Shown here piece by piece: positions 24,848-33,487 of a DNA stretch of 64,000 nt (within the stretch, counting starts at the first letter, position 1; every line of letters begins with the position of its first letter). The notes below the pieces were generated by a model. The model ran no database searches. It was not told the origin of the DNA and saw only the letters and a program-made list of their open reading frames with translations. Origin of the DNA: Blautia pseudococcoides. Lineage in GTDB: Bacteria; Bacillota; Clostridia; Lachnospirales; Lachnospiraceae. A program made the position numbers and the translations under genes. The stretch is taken from positions 1,207,001-1,271,000 of the forward strand of contig NZ_CP015405.2 in assembly GCF_001689125.2 (NCBI RefSeq), written 5' to 3'.

Positions 24848-27279
24848 GCAGCAAAACAGTAGTGATCGGGAGCCGGGAGAGCCGGCTTGCCGTAATACAG
24901 AGTGAGATGGTGAGAGACTACATAGAGAAGAACAATGAAGGACTGAAAGCTGAGCTTCTCACTATGAAGACAACAGGGGATATTATTTTGGACAGAACCC
25001 TTGACAAAGTGGGGGGGAAGGGCCTGTTTGTAAAAGAGCTGGACCGGGCGCTTCTGGACGGAAGAAGCCAGCTTTCCGTACACAGTCTGAAGGATATGCC
25101 CATGGAAGTCCCGGAGGAACTGCCTCTTCTGGCTTTCTCAAAAAGGGAGGACCCAAGGGACGCGCTGGTGCTTCCCGAGGGAGCGACGGAACTGGATAAG
25201 ACAAAGCCCATCGGCTGTTCCAGTCTCAGGCGTACCCTGCAGCTTGGTGAATTGTTTCCTGAGATGGAGTGTAAAAGTGTCAGGGGGAATGTACAGACAA
25301 GGCTTGGAAAGCTTGACAGAGGAGAATACAGTGCTCTGGTTCTGGCTGCGGCAGGGCTTAAAAGGCTGGGGCTGACCCACAGGATATCCAGATATTTTGA
25401 GCCGGAGGAGATGCTGCCCGCGGCAGGACAGGGGATTCTGACTGTACAGGGCAGAAAAGGGAAAGACTATTCTTACCTGGATGGCTACGGGGATGCGGAC
25501 AGTACCTGTGCGGCCCTGGCGGAGCGCTCTTTTGTAAGAGTTCTGGACGGCGGATGTTCCTCACCGGTTGCGGCCCATGCGGTGGTGGACCGGGACAGAA
25601 TCGTGCTTACCGGCCTCTATTATGAGGAGGAGACCGGTGCATATAAAAAGGGCAGTCTGGAAGGGACCAGGGCTGAGGCAGAGGAACTGGGCGTTCGTCT
25701 TGCAAGAAAACTGAGAGAGGAGTGCAGAGCGGAATCCATGACAGCAGGTGGACAGGAGACAGACCGTGCATACGGTAAGGGAAAGGTCTGGCTTGTGGGC
25801 GCAGGCCCGGGAGATATCGGACTTTTTACCCTGAAAGGTATGGAAACTTTGAAAAATGCCCAGGTGGTTGTGTATGACAGCCTTGTGGGACAGGGCGTCC
25901 TTTCCCAGATTCCGGCTGGTGTGCGCCTGATCAATGTGGGGAAACGTGCGTCTCACCATATTATGCCTCAGGAGCAGATCAACCAGGTACTTGTGGATGA
26001 GGCAAAAAAGGGATACCGGGTAGTCCGGTTAAAGGGCGGAGACCCATTTCTCTTCGGAAGAGGCGGAGAGGAGCTGGAGCTTCTCACAAAAGAGGGAATC
26101 CCCTATGAAGTGGTGCCCGGAGTCACCTCCTCTTTGGCCGTTCCTGCATATAACGGTATTCCGGTGACACACAGGGATTTCTGTTCCTCCCTGCATATTA
26201 TCACAGGACATAAAAAGCAGGGGGAGGCCTATGACATTGATTTTGAAGCACTGGTGCGCACAAAGGGAACACTGGTGTTCCTCATGGGTGTCACGGCACT
26301 TGCTGATATCTGCAATTCCCTGCTGCGGGCAGGTATGCCGGGTGAGATGCCGGCCGCCATACTGCAGAAAGGAACTACGGCAGGGCAGAAGCGGATCGTG
26401 GCTACCGTCTCCACTTTGGAGGAGGAGGTAAAACGCCAGGGGATCGAGACGCCGGCTATCATTGTGGTTGGCCAGGTTTGTTCTCTTGCTGATACCTTTG
26501 GATGGTATGAGAAGCTGCCCCTGGCAGGATATAAAGTGCTGGTCACAAGGCCCAGAGAGACGGTTTCCACCATGTCTCAAAAGCTGCGCCTGATGGGAGC
26601 GGAAGTACTGGAGCTTCCCGCTATCAAAACAGCACCGCTTAAAGACCAGAGCGCGCTTTTCAGCGCATTCGGACAGCTTGACAGCTATGACTGGCTGGCA
26701 TTTACAAGCCCTATCGGTGTGAATGTATTTTTTGAGGAGATGAAAAAGGCAGGGACAGACGTGAGAAAACTGGGCGGAGCAAAGATCGCTGCCATTGGAA
26801 AAGGTACGAAAAAGGCACTGGAAGAGAGAGGCCTGTTTGTGGATCTGATGCCTGAGGTGTTTGACGGGGAATCCCTGGGAAGAGTGCTGTGTGAAGTCTG
26901 CAGCGGAAATGAAAAGATTCTTCTTCCGAGAGCAAAGATCGGAGGAAAAGAGATCATCCAGGAGCTGGAGAAAAAGCCAGGGCTTTTGATCTGTGATGTG
27001 CCGACCTATGATACCTTTTATGAAAAACAGGAAATGATCAATGAGAAAAAGGCTTTTGAGAGCGGAGAGATCAACTGTGCTGTCTTTACAAGTGCGTCTA
27101 CCGTAAAAGGATTTGCGGAGGCAGTAGAAGGCCTTGATTATACAAAAGTGACGGCTGCCTGCATTGGAAAGCAGACGAAAGCTGCGGCGGACGCATACGG
27201 AATGAAGACATTTATGGCAAAACAGGCGACCATTGACAGTGTGGTGGATTTGGTTGTAAACTTGAAAAACAACAGGTAA
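24844..27279 (+). CDS. Fused HemC-CobA-HemD: hydroxymethylbilane synthase, uroporphyrinogen-III methyltransferase and uroporphyrinogen-III synthase
   Basis: The 811-residue chain contains three enzymes. Residues 1-300 are HemC, starting [17 protein letters not shown], with the dipyrromethane-binding cysteine C238 in [13 protein letters not shown]. Residues about 314-555 are CobA (SUMT), starting [18 protein letters not shown], with [17 protein letters not shown]. Residues about 560-811 are HemD, starting [18 protein letters not shown], with [14 protein letters not shown] near the end. The order follows the pathway except that HemD acts before CobA. CobA-HemD fusions are common; a HemC at the front is less so. 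The TAA stop lies within a family-A repeat end. Confidence 0.94.
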   Translation: MSSKTVVIGSRESRLAVIQSEMVRDYIEKNNEGLKAELLTMKTTGDIILDRTLDKVGGKGLFVKELDRALLDGRSQLSVHSLKDMPMEVPEELPLLAFSKREDPRDALVLPEGATELDKTKPIGCSSLRRTLQLGELFPEMECKSVRGNVQTRLGKLDRGEYSALVLAAAGLKRLGLTHRISRYFEPEEMLPAAGQGILTVQGRKGKDYSYLDGYGDADSTCAALAERSFVRVLDGGCSSPVAAHAVVDRDRIVLTGLYYEEETGAYKKGSLEGTRAEAEELGVRLARKLREECRAESMTAGGQETDRAYGKGKVWLVGAGPGDIGLFTLKGMETLKNAQVVVYDSLVGQGVLSQIPAGVRLINVGKRASHHIMPQEQINQVLVDEAKKGYRVVRLKGGDPFLFGRGGEELELLTKEGIPYEVVPGVTSSLAVPAYNGIPVTHRDFCSSLHIITGHKKQGEAYDIDFEALVRTKGTLVFLMGVTALADICNSLLRAGMPGEMPAAILQKGTTAGQKRIVATVSTLEEEVKRQGIETPAIIVVGQVCSLADTFGWYEKLPLAGYKVLVTRPRETVSTMSQKLRLMGAEVLELPAIKTAPLKDQSALFSAFGQLDSYDWLAFTSPIGVNVFFEEMKKAGTDVRKLGGAKIAAIGKGTKKALEERGLFVDLMPEVFDGESLGRVLCEVCSGNEKILLPRAKIGGKEIIQELEKKPGLLICDVPTYDTFYEKQEMINEKKAFESGEINCAVFTSASTVKGFAEAVEGLDYTKVTAACIGKQTKAAADAYGMKTFMAKQATIDSVVDLVVNLKNNR

Positions 27280-27328
27280 CTGTGAAAACACGGAACAAAT
27301 GAATACACAGACCTGTCTGGAGCGTTAC
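27276..27328 (-). repeat. Truncated family-A repeat (53 bp)
   Basis: Read on the minus strand it starts GTAACGCTCCAGACAGGTCT and then GTGTATTCA, matching the family-A left end, and finishes CACAGTTAC. The internal part of the 134-bp element is missing. The plus-strand GTAAC supplies the stop codon of the preceding gene. Confidence 0.6.
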
Positions 27329-27383
27329 GAATATACGAATAATTGAAAATTACAATAAGAGAGGATAAAAGGAGTGTAGCAGC

Positions 27384-28367
27384 ATGGAAATGACAGTCAG
27401 ACCGAGAAGGCTTCGGAAAAACGATACCCTGCGCAGAATGGTGCGGGAAACCAGGATGGATAAGAGTTCCCTGATTTACCCCATTTTTGTCCGCGAGGGA
27501 GAGAATATGGAGGAGGAAATCCCCTCTATGGAAGGACAGTTCCGATACAGCATAGACAGACTGCCTTACGCCCTGGAAGGGCTTAGGAAGGCAGGGGTGG
27601 ATAAAGTCATGTTCTTTGGTATCCCGGATGAGAAGGACGAAGTGGGAAGCCAGGCATACGCAGAGAATGGTATTGTACAGAGGGCGCTTCGGGAGGCCAG
27701 AAAACAGTTCCCGGAAATGTATCTGCTCACTGATGTGTGCATGTGTGAGTATACATCCCACGGACACTGCGGCGTACTGTGCGGCCATGATGTGGAAAAT
27801 GATGAAACCCTTAAACTTTTGGCTAAGACGGCCCTATCCCATGTGGAGGCGGGGGCTGATATGGTTGCCCCTTCAGATATGATGGACGGCAGAGTCCGGG
27901 CCATCCGTGAAGTCCTGGATGCCAATCAGCATAAGGATATCCCCATCATGTCCTATGCTGTAAAATATGCCTCTGCATTTTACGGTCCTTTCCGGGAAGC
28001 AGCGGGTTCTGCCCCTTCTTTTGGGGACAGAAAGAGCTATCAGATGGATTTCCACAATAAGCGGGAGGGCCTGAAGGAGGCGCTTCTGGATGTGCAGGAG
28101 GGTGCTGATATTATCATGGTGAAACCGGCGCTTTCCTATCTGGATGTGATCCATGAGGTAAAGAACAGCATCAATCTGCCTGTAGCGGCCTATTCGGTCA
28201 GTGGGGAGTATGCTATGGTGAAGGCAGCGGCAAAGCTTGGATATATTGATGAGGAAAACATCATCTGTGAGATGGCAGTGAGCACTTACCGGGCCGGAGC
28301 AGATATCTACCTGACTTATTTTGCAAAAGAACTGGCCGGATTTATGGATGAAGGGAGAATCGGATAA
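27384..28367 (+). CDS. hemB: Delta-aminolevulinic acid dehydratase (porphobilinogen synthase) HemB
   Basis: HemB condenses two 5-aminolevulinate molecules into porphobilinogen. The 327-residue protein starts RPRRLRKNDTLRRMVRET, has LIYPIFVREG, the metal-site segment LTDVCMCEYTSHGHCGVL with the cysteines typical of zinc enzymes, the Schiff-base lysines in MSYAVKYASAFYGPFREA and IIMVKPALSYLD. ATG 27384 has AAAGGAG upstream. Its TAA stop overlaps the hemL ATG (TAATG). Confidence 0.95.
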   Translation: MEMTVRPRRLRKNDTLRRMVRETRMDKSSLIYPIFVREGENMEEEIPSMEGQFRYSIDRLPYALEGLRKAGVDKVMFFGIPDEKDEVGSQAYAENGIVQRALREARKQFPEMYLLTDVCMCEYTSHGHCGVLCGHDVENDETLKLLAKTALSHVEAGADMVAPSDMMDGRVRAIREVLDANQHKDIPIMSYAVKYASAFYGPFREAAGSAPSFGDRKSYQMDFHNKREGLKEALLDVQEGADIIMVKPALSYLDVIHEVKNSINLPVAAYSVSGEYAMVKAAAKLGYIDEENIICEMAVSTYRAGADIYLTYFAKELAGFMDEGRIG

Positions 28368-29644
28368 TGACAAGATCAGAGGAATTATTTGCGCGCGCCG
28401 TAAAACGGATTCCCGGAGGCGTAAACAGCCCTGTGAGAGCTTACGGCGCCATTGGGGAGACTCCGCGTTTTATACAGGGGGCAGTGGGAAGTAAAATATT
28501 TGATGTGGACGGCAATTCCTACACGGATTACATTGGCTCCTGGGGACCTATGATCTTAGGACATAACCATCCTGCCATCCGTGAAGCGGTGATCAAGGCC
28601 AGTGAAAACGGGTTAAGCTTTGGCTGTGCCACCGCCAAAGAGGTGGAGATGGCCGAATTTATCTGTGAAAGGATCCCCCATGTGGAGATGATCCGTATGG
28701 TAAATTCCGGCACAGAGGCCGTGATGAGTGCCCTCCGGGCCGCCAGAGGTTTTACCGGCAGGGATAAGATCATTAAGTTTGCAGGATGCTACCATGGCCA
28801 CACAGATGCCATGCTGGTGAGTGCGGGAAGCGGTGTCATGACCAGCGGTGTGCCGGACAGTGCCGGTGTGCCCAAGGGCTGCACACAGGATACCATGATC
28901 GCTGTGTATAATGATCTGGGGAGTGTGGAAGAACTTCTGGAGGAGAGCAGAGGCCGGGTGGCTGCTGTGATCGTGGAGCCTGTGGGTGCCAACATGGGTG
29001 TGGTCCCACCTGCTGACGGATTTCTGGAGGGACTCCGGAGGCTGTGTGATAAGCACGGGGCAGTGCTGATCTTTGATGAAGTCATTACAGGCTTCCGGCT
29101 GAAATTTGACGGTGCCGCAGGATTTTACGGCGTGACACCGGACCTTGTCACCTATGGAAAGATCATCGGCGCGGGAATGCCCGTGGGTGCTTATGGCGGA
29201 AGAAAAGAGATCATGGAAAAAATCTCCCCCGCAGGTCCGGTGTACCAGGCGGGAACACTCAGCGGAAACCCCATTGCCATGGCAGCAGGCCTGGCACAGC
29301 TTCAAATCCTGTTTGAGGATCCGGAGATTTATACAAGGCTGTACCAGAAAGGGGAGATGATGTTCGAGGGGATCCGCAGGATTTTCGTGGAGAATAATAT
29401 CCCATATCAGGTGAACAGCGTGGCATCTCTTGGATGTATTTTCTTTACAGAAGAGAAGGTGACGGACTATGCATCTGCAAAAACTTCGGATACAGATGCT
29501 TTTGCTGCATATTTTAAATATATGCTGAACCACGGCGTACATCTGGCACCTTCCCAGTTTGAAGCCATGTTCCTGTCAGATGCCCATACAGAAGAGGATA
29601 TAGAAGCAGCACTGAAGCTGATAAAGGAATATTTTTATGCATGA
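28367..29644 (+). CDS. hemL: Glutamate-1-semialdehyde 2,1-aminomutase HemL
   Basis: HemL converts glutamate-1-semialdehyde to 5-aminolevulinate using PLP. The 425-residue protein has the usual size and motifs: KRIPGGVNSPVRAY at the start, GSWGPMILGHNHP, MVNSGTEAVMSALRAARG, LIFDEVITGFR and the PLP lysine in TYGKIIGAGMPVGAYGG. It is coupled to hemB by a one-base overlap and is the last gene of the hem operon. Its tryptophan- and lysine-free family relatives (other class III aminotransferases) are unlikely because of the near-complete motif match. Confidence 0.95.
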   Translation: MTRSEELFARAVKRIPGGVNSPVRAYGAIGETPRFIQGAVGSKIFDVDGNSYTDYIGSWGPMILGHNHPAIREAVIKASENGLSFGCATAKEVEMAEFICERIPHVEMIRMVNSGTEAVMSALRAARGFTGRDKIIKFAGCYHGHTDAMLVSAGSGVMTSGVPDSAGVPKGCTQDTMIAVYNDLGSVEELLEESRGRVAAVIVEPVGANMGVVPPADGFLEGLRRLCDKHGAVLIFDEVITGFRLKFDGAAGFYGVTPDLVTYGKIIGAGMPVGAYGGRKEIMEKISPAGPVYQAGTLSGNPIAMAAGLAQLQILFEDPEIYTRLYQKGEMMFEGIRRIFVENNIPYQVNSVASLGCIFFTEEKVTDYASAKTSDTDAFAAYFKYMLNHGVHLAPSQFEAMFLSDAHTEEDIEAALKLIKEYFYA

Positions 29645-29671
29645 CCGGTGAAAGGAAAACGGAGGACAGCT

Positions 29672-31372
29672 ATGAGTGAGACTACTTTGTGGACAGGATT
29701 GATCGTCATTTTTATGGCAGTCGTATTTGTGACCATGTTTCGGGAAAACAGGAGAAAACGAAGAGAATTTCTTCAGAAGATCAAAAAAAGCTGGGGACAG
29801 ATTCCGGACCGGGAGTATACCTGGGATAAGCTGGAACAGACCGCAGAGTATTTCCGGGAGCGAAAAGACGGTCGTTTTATCATTGATGACATTACCTGGA
29901 ACGATCTGGACATGGACAGAGTGTTCATGCTCATGAACCAGACCGTATCTTCCCCGGGGGAGGATTATCTGTACTATCTTCTGCGTACCCCCGAATTTGA
30001 TGAGGAAAAGCTTGTGGAGAGAGAGCGGCTGTACATGTTCTTCCGGGAACATGAAGAGGAGCGGCAGAAGGTCCAGGAAATACTCACACATATCAAAAAG
30101 CCGCCCACAGCGTCTGTCTATCAGGCCATCCACGTGACGAAAGAGTATGATGCCGGGAAGCCGTGGAAGCAGGTCCTCATGTGTCTGGCCTTTCTGCTGT
30201 CCATAGCTGCCTTTATAGCGGTTCCCAGGTATGGCGTCTTTGTATTTCTGCTTGTGACCTGTATCAATATGGGCACGTATCTGAAAGACAAAGAGGTCAT
30301 CCATGTTTACCTGACCGGGTTTAAATGTATGATGCAGCTCATTAACAGCGCAGGTGACCTGAGCAAGCTGAAGATAGAGGCGCTTTTCCGTTATACAAAA
30401 CGTCTGAATACCTGTAAAAAAGGATTTTCCAGCTTTAAAAACGGAGCAAATCTGGTTCTGGACCGGGACGGTTTTGCCAGCGGTCCGGAGTCCTTCATTC
30501 TGGATTATATCAGGATGATGACGCATATTGATCTGATCAAATTTAACTCCATGATGAAAGCTATGAAGGAGCATAAGGCGGAAGCAGAGGAGATGCTGGA
30601 GATATTCGGACTTCTGGATGCCTGCATTTCCATTGCATCGTTCAGGGAGGCCATGCCTTATTACTGTGTACCGGAGTTTACGGTATATAAAAAGGGAAGC
30701 GGTGTGCGGATGAAGGTGGAGAATCTTTATCATCCGCTGATCCACGAACCTGTGGCAAACAGTATTGACGCGTCCGGCGGTATTCTGGTGACCGGTTCCA
30801 ATGCCTCGGGTAAATCCACATTTTTGAAGAATGTGGCACTGAATGCAATTCTCGCCCAGACAGTATATACTTGTACGGCCACGGAATATGCTGCGCCGTT
30901 TTTTAAGATACAAACCTCCATGGCACTGCGGGATGACCTGGAGAGCAAGGAGAGCTATTACATTGTGGAGATCAAGTCTCTGAAGAGGATCCTGGAGGAA
31001 TCCGGGGATGAGGCCCCCCTTTTGTGTATCATTGACGAGGTGCTGCGGGGGACTAACACCATAGAGCGAATTGCGGCTTCTTCCAATATTCTGGCGCACC
31101 TGAAAAAGCCTCATGTGCTTCCTTTTGCGGCAACACATGATATTGAACTTTCATATATGCTGGAGGGGGCGTACACCAACTATCATTTTGAGGAGGAAGT
31201 CAAGGAGGATGATGTGGAATTTAACTATCTGCTGAAAAAGGGCAGGGTTACCACCAGAAATGCCATCCGTCTGCTCTCTATGGTGGGTTATGACCGGGAT
31301 ATTGTAAAAGAATCGGAAGCCGCGGTGGCGGATTTTGAGGCCACCGGAATCTGGAAAAAGGTAGGAAATTAA
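29672..31372 (+). CDS. Membrane-anchored MutS-like ATPase
   Basis: The 566-residue protein has a MutS C-terminal ATPase domain: Walker A VTGSNASGKSTFLKN (around residue 375), Walker B LLCIIDEVLRGTNTIER and ATHDIELSYML. It lacks the mismatch-recognition domains of MutS. The N-terminus is a membrane segment (LWTGLIVIFMAVVFVTMF) and a second hydrophobic region lies around 170-205 (LMCLAFLLSIAAFIAV, VFVFLLVTCINMG). It resembles the MutS-V-domain family of unknown role found in Firmicutes. ATG 29672 follows GGAGGA at 29661-29666. It directly precedes the RNase HI gene with one base between. Confidence 0.85.
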   Translation: MSETTLWTGLIVIFMAVVFVTMFRENRRKRREFLQKIKKSWGQIPDREYTWDKLEQTAEYFRERKDGRFIIDDITWNDLDMDRVFMLMNQTVSSPGEDYLYYLLRTPEFDEEKLVERERLYMFFREHEEERQKVQEILTHIKKPPTASVYQAIHVTKEYDAGKPWKQVLMCLAFLLSIAAFIAVPRYGVFVFLLVTCINMGTYLKDKEVIHVYLTGFKCMMQLINSAGDLSKLKIEALFRYTKRLNTCKKGFSSFKNGANLVLDRDGFASGPESFILDYIRMMTHIDLIKFNSMMKAMKEHKAEAEEMLEIFGLLDACISIASFREAMPYYCVPEFTVYKKGSGVRMKVENLYHPLIHEPVANSIDASGGILVTGSNASGKSTFLKNVALNAILAQTVYTCTATEYAAPFFKIQTSMALRDDLESKESYYIVEIKSLKRILEESGDEAPLLCIIDEVLRGTNTIERIAASSNILAHLKKPHVLPFAATHDIELSYMLEGAYTNYHFEEEVKEDDVEFNYLLKKGRVTTRNAIRLLSMVGYDRDIVKESEAAVADFEATGIWKKVGN

Positions 31373-31373
31373 T

Positions 31374-31847
31374 ATGCTTGTAAAAATATATACAGACGGT
31401 TCTGCCAGGGGCAACCCGGACGGACCGGGAGGATACGGCTGTGTCCTCCACTATACAGATGCCAAAGGAACGCTGCATGAGCGTGAATTTTCCCAGGGAT
31501 ACGTGCGCACCACCAACAACCGCATGGAGCTGATGGCAGCTATTGTGGGCATGGAGGCACTGACAAAACCCTGTGAGGTGGAACTGTACTCAGATTCCAA
31601 ATATCTGGTGGATGCTTTTAACCAGCACTGGATTGACGGCTGGCTGAAAAAGGGCTGGAAACGGGGGAAAAATGAGCCGGTAAAGAATGTGGATTTATGG
31701 AAGCGGCTGTTAAAAGCAAAAGAGCCTCACCGTGTTACTTTTATCTGGGTGAAAGGGCATGACGGACACGAAATGAATGAACGGTGTGACTATCTGGCAA
31801 CCAGCGCAGCGGATGGGGATGATCTGCTGGTGGATCCGGGGGTGTAA
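31374..31847 (+). CDS. rnhA: Ribonuclease HI
   Basis: RNase HI cuts the RNA strand of RNA-DNA hybrids. The 157-residue protein contains the catalytic acids in IYTDGSARGNPDGPGGYG, NRMELMAA, LYSDSKYLVDAF and the late ERCDYLA, plus the conserved histidine in VKGHDGHEMNERCD. It includes the basic handle region WLKKGWKRGKNEPVKN, as in E. coli RnhA. It starts one base after the MutS-like gene and is probably co-transcribed. Confidence 0.95.
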   Translation: MLVKIYTDGSARGNPDGPGGYGCVLHYTDAKGTLHEREFSQGYVRTTNNRMELMAAIVGMEALTKPCEVELYSDSKYLVDAFNQHWIDGWLKKGWKRGKNEPVKNVDLWKRLLKAKEPHRVTFIWVKGHDGHEMNERCDYLATSAADGDDLLVDPGV

Positions 31848-32058
31848 AACCGTAATATGATACGGTATCGTGTTGGCTGCCGCTTACTACAAATGCTGTT
31901 AAGTATGATGCCGGATCACAAAAGCTGTGGTTAAGAAACATGTATATCTTATAGTTATTTATATGGGGAATGTCCGGGCAATGAATCTCAGAGCGCAGAC
32001 ATTCCCTTTTTCAATTACAGCCGTCAGTAATGAAATTGTGACAAAAAATGGAAGGTTT

Positions 32059-32498
32059 TCAAAGTTCCTGGTCACAGGCTGTCCGCATCTTGTGTTTTGT
32101 GGAATAGACAATAACCACGCGGTAAGCGTTCAGGTACTCAAAGGGCGTCTGGTGCAGGAGCCGTTTACAGATTCTTCCCCATTCACCTGTGCTCAATGCC
32201 GCGGCATAGTGGAGGCCTGGCCGCTTACGGCTGTGCCCATATGCAGACAGTTGGAATTGATAAAAAGACCCTCTCCCTTCTTCATATCATGGATGGTCTC
32301 ATTGACCTGATACCGCATGGAACCGTCCAGAACTATCATCAGCTCCGTTTCGGGATGCCAATGACAGACAAAGTAGGAGGGAGCGCCGATTCCCTCTGAC
32401 TGGAAAAATTCACTGTGCACATCCACAGGAAATGCGTAATTTCCATGGGATATCTGCTCCTTTAAATTTTTATCCTCTGCCACCACCGATGATCTCAT
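32059..32498 (-). pseudogene. Decayed AraC-family regulator
   Basis: From ATG 32498 (GGAGGCAGGATTCT upstream) the minus strand encodes an AraC-type N-terminal cupin: CHWHPETELMIVLDGSMRYQ and KKGEGLFINSNCLHMG, about 95 residues, ending at 32193. After a stop and frame change, a short stretch (32060-32190) encodes EWGRICKRLLHQTPFEYLNAYR, which matches the first helix-turn-helix part of AraC proteins, then stops again at 32059. The linker and most of the DNA-binding domain are missing, so the gene is non-functional. The 200 bases to its left show nothing recognisable. Confidence 0.7.
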
Positions 32499-32646
32499 AG
32501 AATCCTGCCTCCAAATTGAAAATGATGATATTGTTATAAAATCCGCCGTAATCCTGATAGAAAATAATACTTTTTGTCATTATACTAAAGACCGGAAAGA
32601 AGTACAATATGATTCCAAAATAAAAAATGCCGGAAATTGGTACATA

Positions 32647-32751
32647 TTACTGTTCACAGTATACTGAAAATGTAACTCTTTGCACAGTATTACGCTTCGC
32701 GGCGCACAGTTCTGCCCTGGGCAACCGTGGACATTAGTCTGTGAACAGTAA
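32647..32751. repeat. Repeat family B, copy B2 (105 bp)
   Basis: TTACTGTTCAC at the left end and GTGAACAGTAA at the right are exact inverted repeats. The interior contains ACGCTTCGCG, also found in copy B1 at 54334-54476. It fills the gap between the AraC remnant and the YczE-type gene. Confidence 0.7.
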
Positions 32752-32788
32752 GGATAACATTCCAATAAATAAAACGGAGGATCAGAAA

Positions 32789-33418
32789 ATGGAAAGAAAA
32801 AATAAAAGGATAGGCATGGCATTCATAGGTATTATTATGACTGCGGTCAGTGTGGGGATTTTTCGTTATGCGGATTTTGGGGTTGACCCTTACTGTGTTC
32901 TGCTGACAGGACTGGCTCGGATATTCTATACCAGCTTTACCATCACAGCCAATGTGATATGTGCCCTGCTTCTGGTATTTGCCTGGAGGATGAAAAAAAG
33001 TCTGGTGGGCGTGTCCACGCTTTTAAATCTGCTCATATACGGCGTGGTGGCAGATGGGGTGTTCGCAGCGCTGAAAAGTGTTTCCGAGACCCCTGCTCTC
33101 AGTGTCAGAATCATATGTCTTACAGGCGCCCTATTCCTTCTGGCATTTTCGGGTGCTATGTATTATACCGCAGACTTAGGGGTTTCCACCTATGATGCCA
33201 TTGCTCTCATCATGGCTGACAGAAAGATCGGAAAATTTAAATACTGCAGGATCGCCATTGACCTTACCTGCCTGACCGCAGGGATCCTGGCAGGTGGGGA
33301 GATCGGGATCGCAACCGTCATCATTGCCCTTACAGTGGGTCCGCTTATCCAGTATTTCCGCACCAATTTGGCAGAACCATTCCTGGAAGGCCGCAAAATT
33401 CCCGCTTTTCTTTCTTGA
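32789..33418 (+). CDS. YczE/YitT-type integral membrane protein
   Basis: The 209-residue protein has about five hydrophobic segments and resembles the YczE family of unknown function: VSVGIFRYADFGVDPYCVLLTGL near the start (shortened motif ADFGVDPYCVL) repeated in part later as ADLGVSTYDAI, suggesting an internal duplication. The reading frame is open from 32741, but that start lies inside repeat B2; ATG 32789 has ACGGAGG at 32774-32780 eight bases upstream. It stands alone between the decayed regulator and alaS. Confidence 0.75.
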   Translation: MERKNKRIGMAFIGIIMTAVSVGIFRYADFGVDPYCVLLTGLARIFYTSFTITANVICALLLVFAWRMKKSLVGVSTLLNLLIYGVVADGVFAALKSVSETPALSVRIICLTGALFLLAFSGAMYYTADLGVSTYDAIALIMADRKIGKFKYCRIAIDLTCLTAGILAGGEIGIATVIIALTVGPLIQYFRTNLAEPFLEGRKIPAFLS

Positions 33419-33443
33419 AACCTGACAATTCCTGTGCTATTAT
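33415..33443 (+). promoter_or_regulatory. Putative alaS promoter
   Basis: TTGAAA (33415-33420, overlapping the preceding stop) and TATTAT (33438-33443) are 17 bases apart, about 45 bases before the alaS start. No T-box leader fits in this space. Confidence 0.5.
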
Positions 33444-33487
33444 TAAAAACAGTAATTTATGATAGTAACCATCAGGAGGTATGAACC

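Noticed and set aside
26029..27291. Long minus-strand frame (420 codons) opposite hemC-cobA-hemD
   Set aside because: Antisense shadow of the fusion gene; no domain or ribosome site.
29576..31138. Long minus-strand frame (520 codons) opposite the MutS-like gene
   Set aside because: It mirrors a well-supported plus-strand gene, has no recognisable motif, and its codons follow the antisense of that gene.
31927..32310. Plus-strand 127-codon frame opposite the AraC remnant
   Set aside because: No ribosome site and no family; the minus strand carries the recognisable AraC sequence.
33419..33487. T-box leader for alaS
   Set aside because: Only 69 bases separate the genes and no specifier stem or T-box sequence is present.
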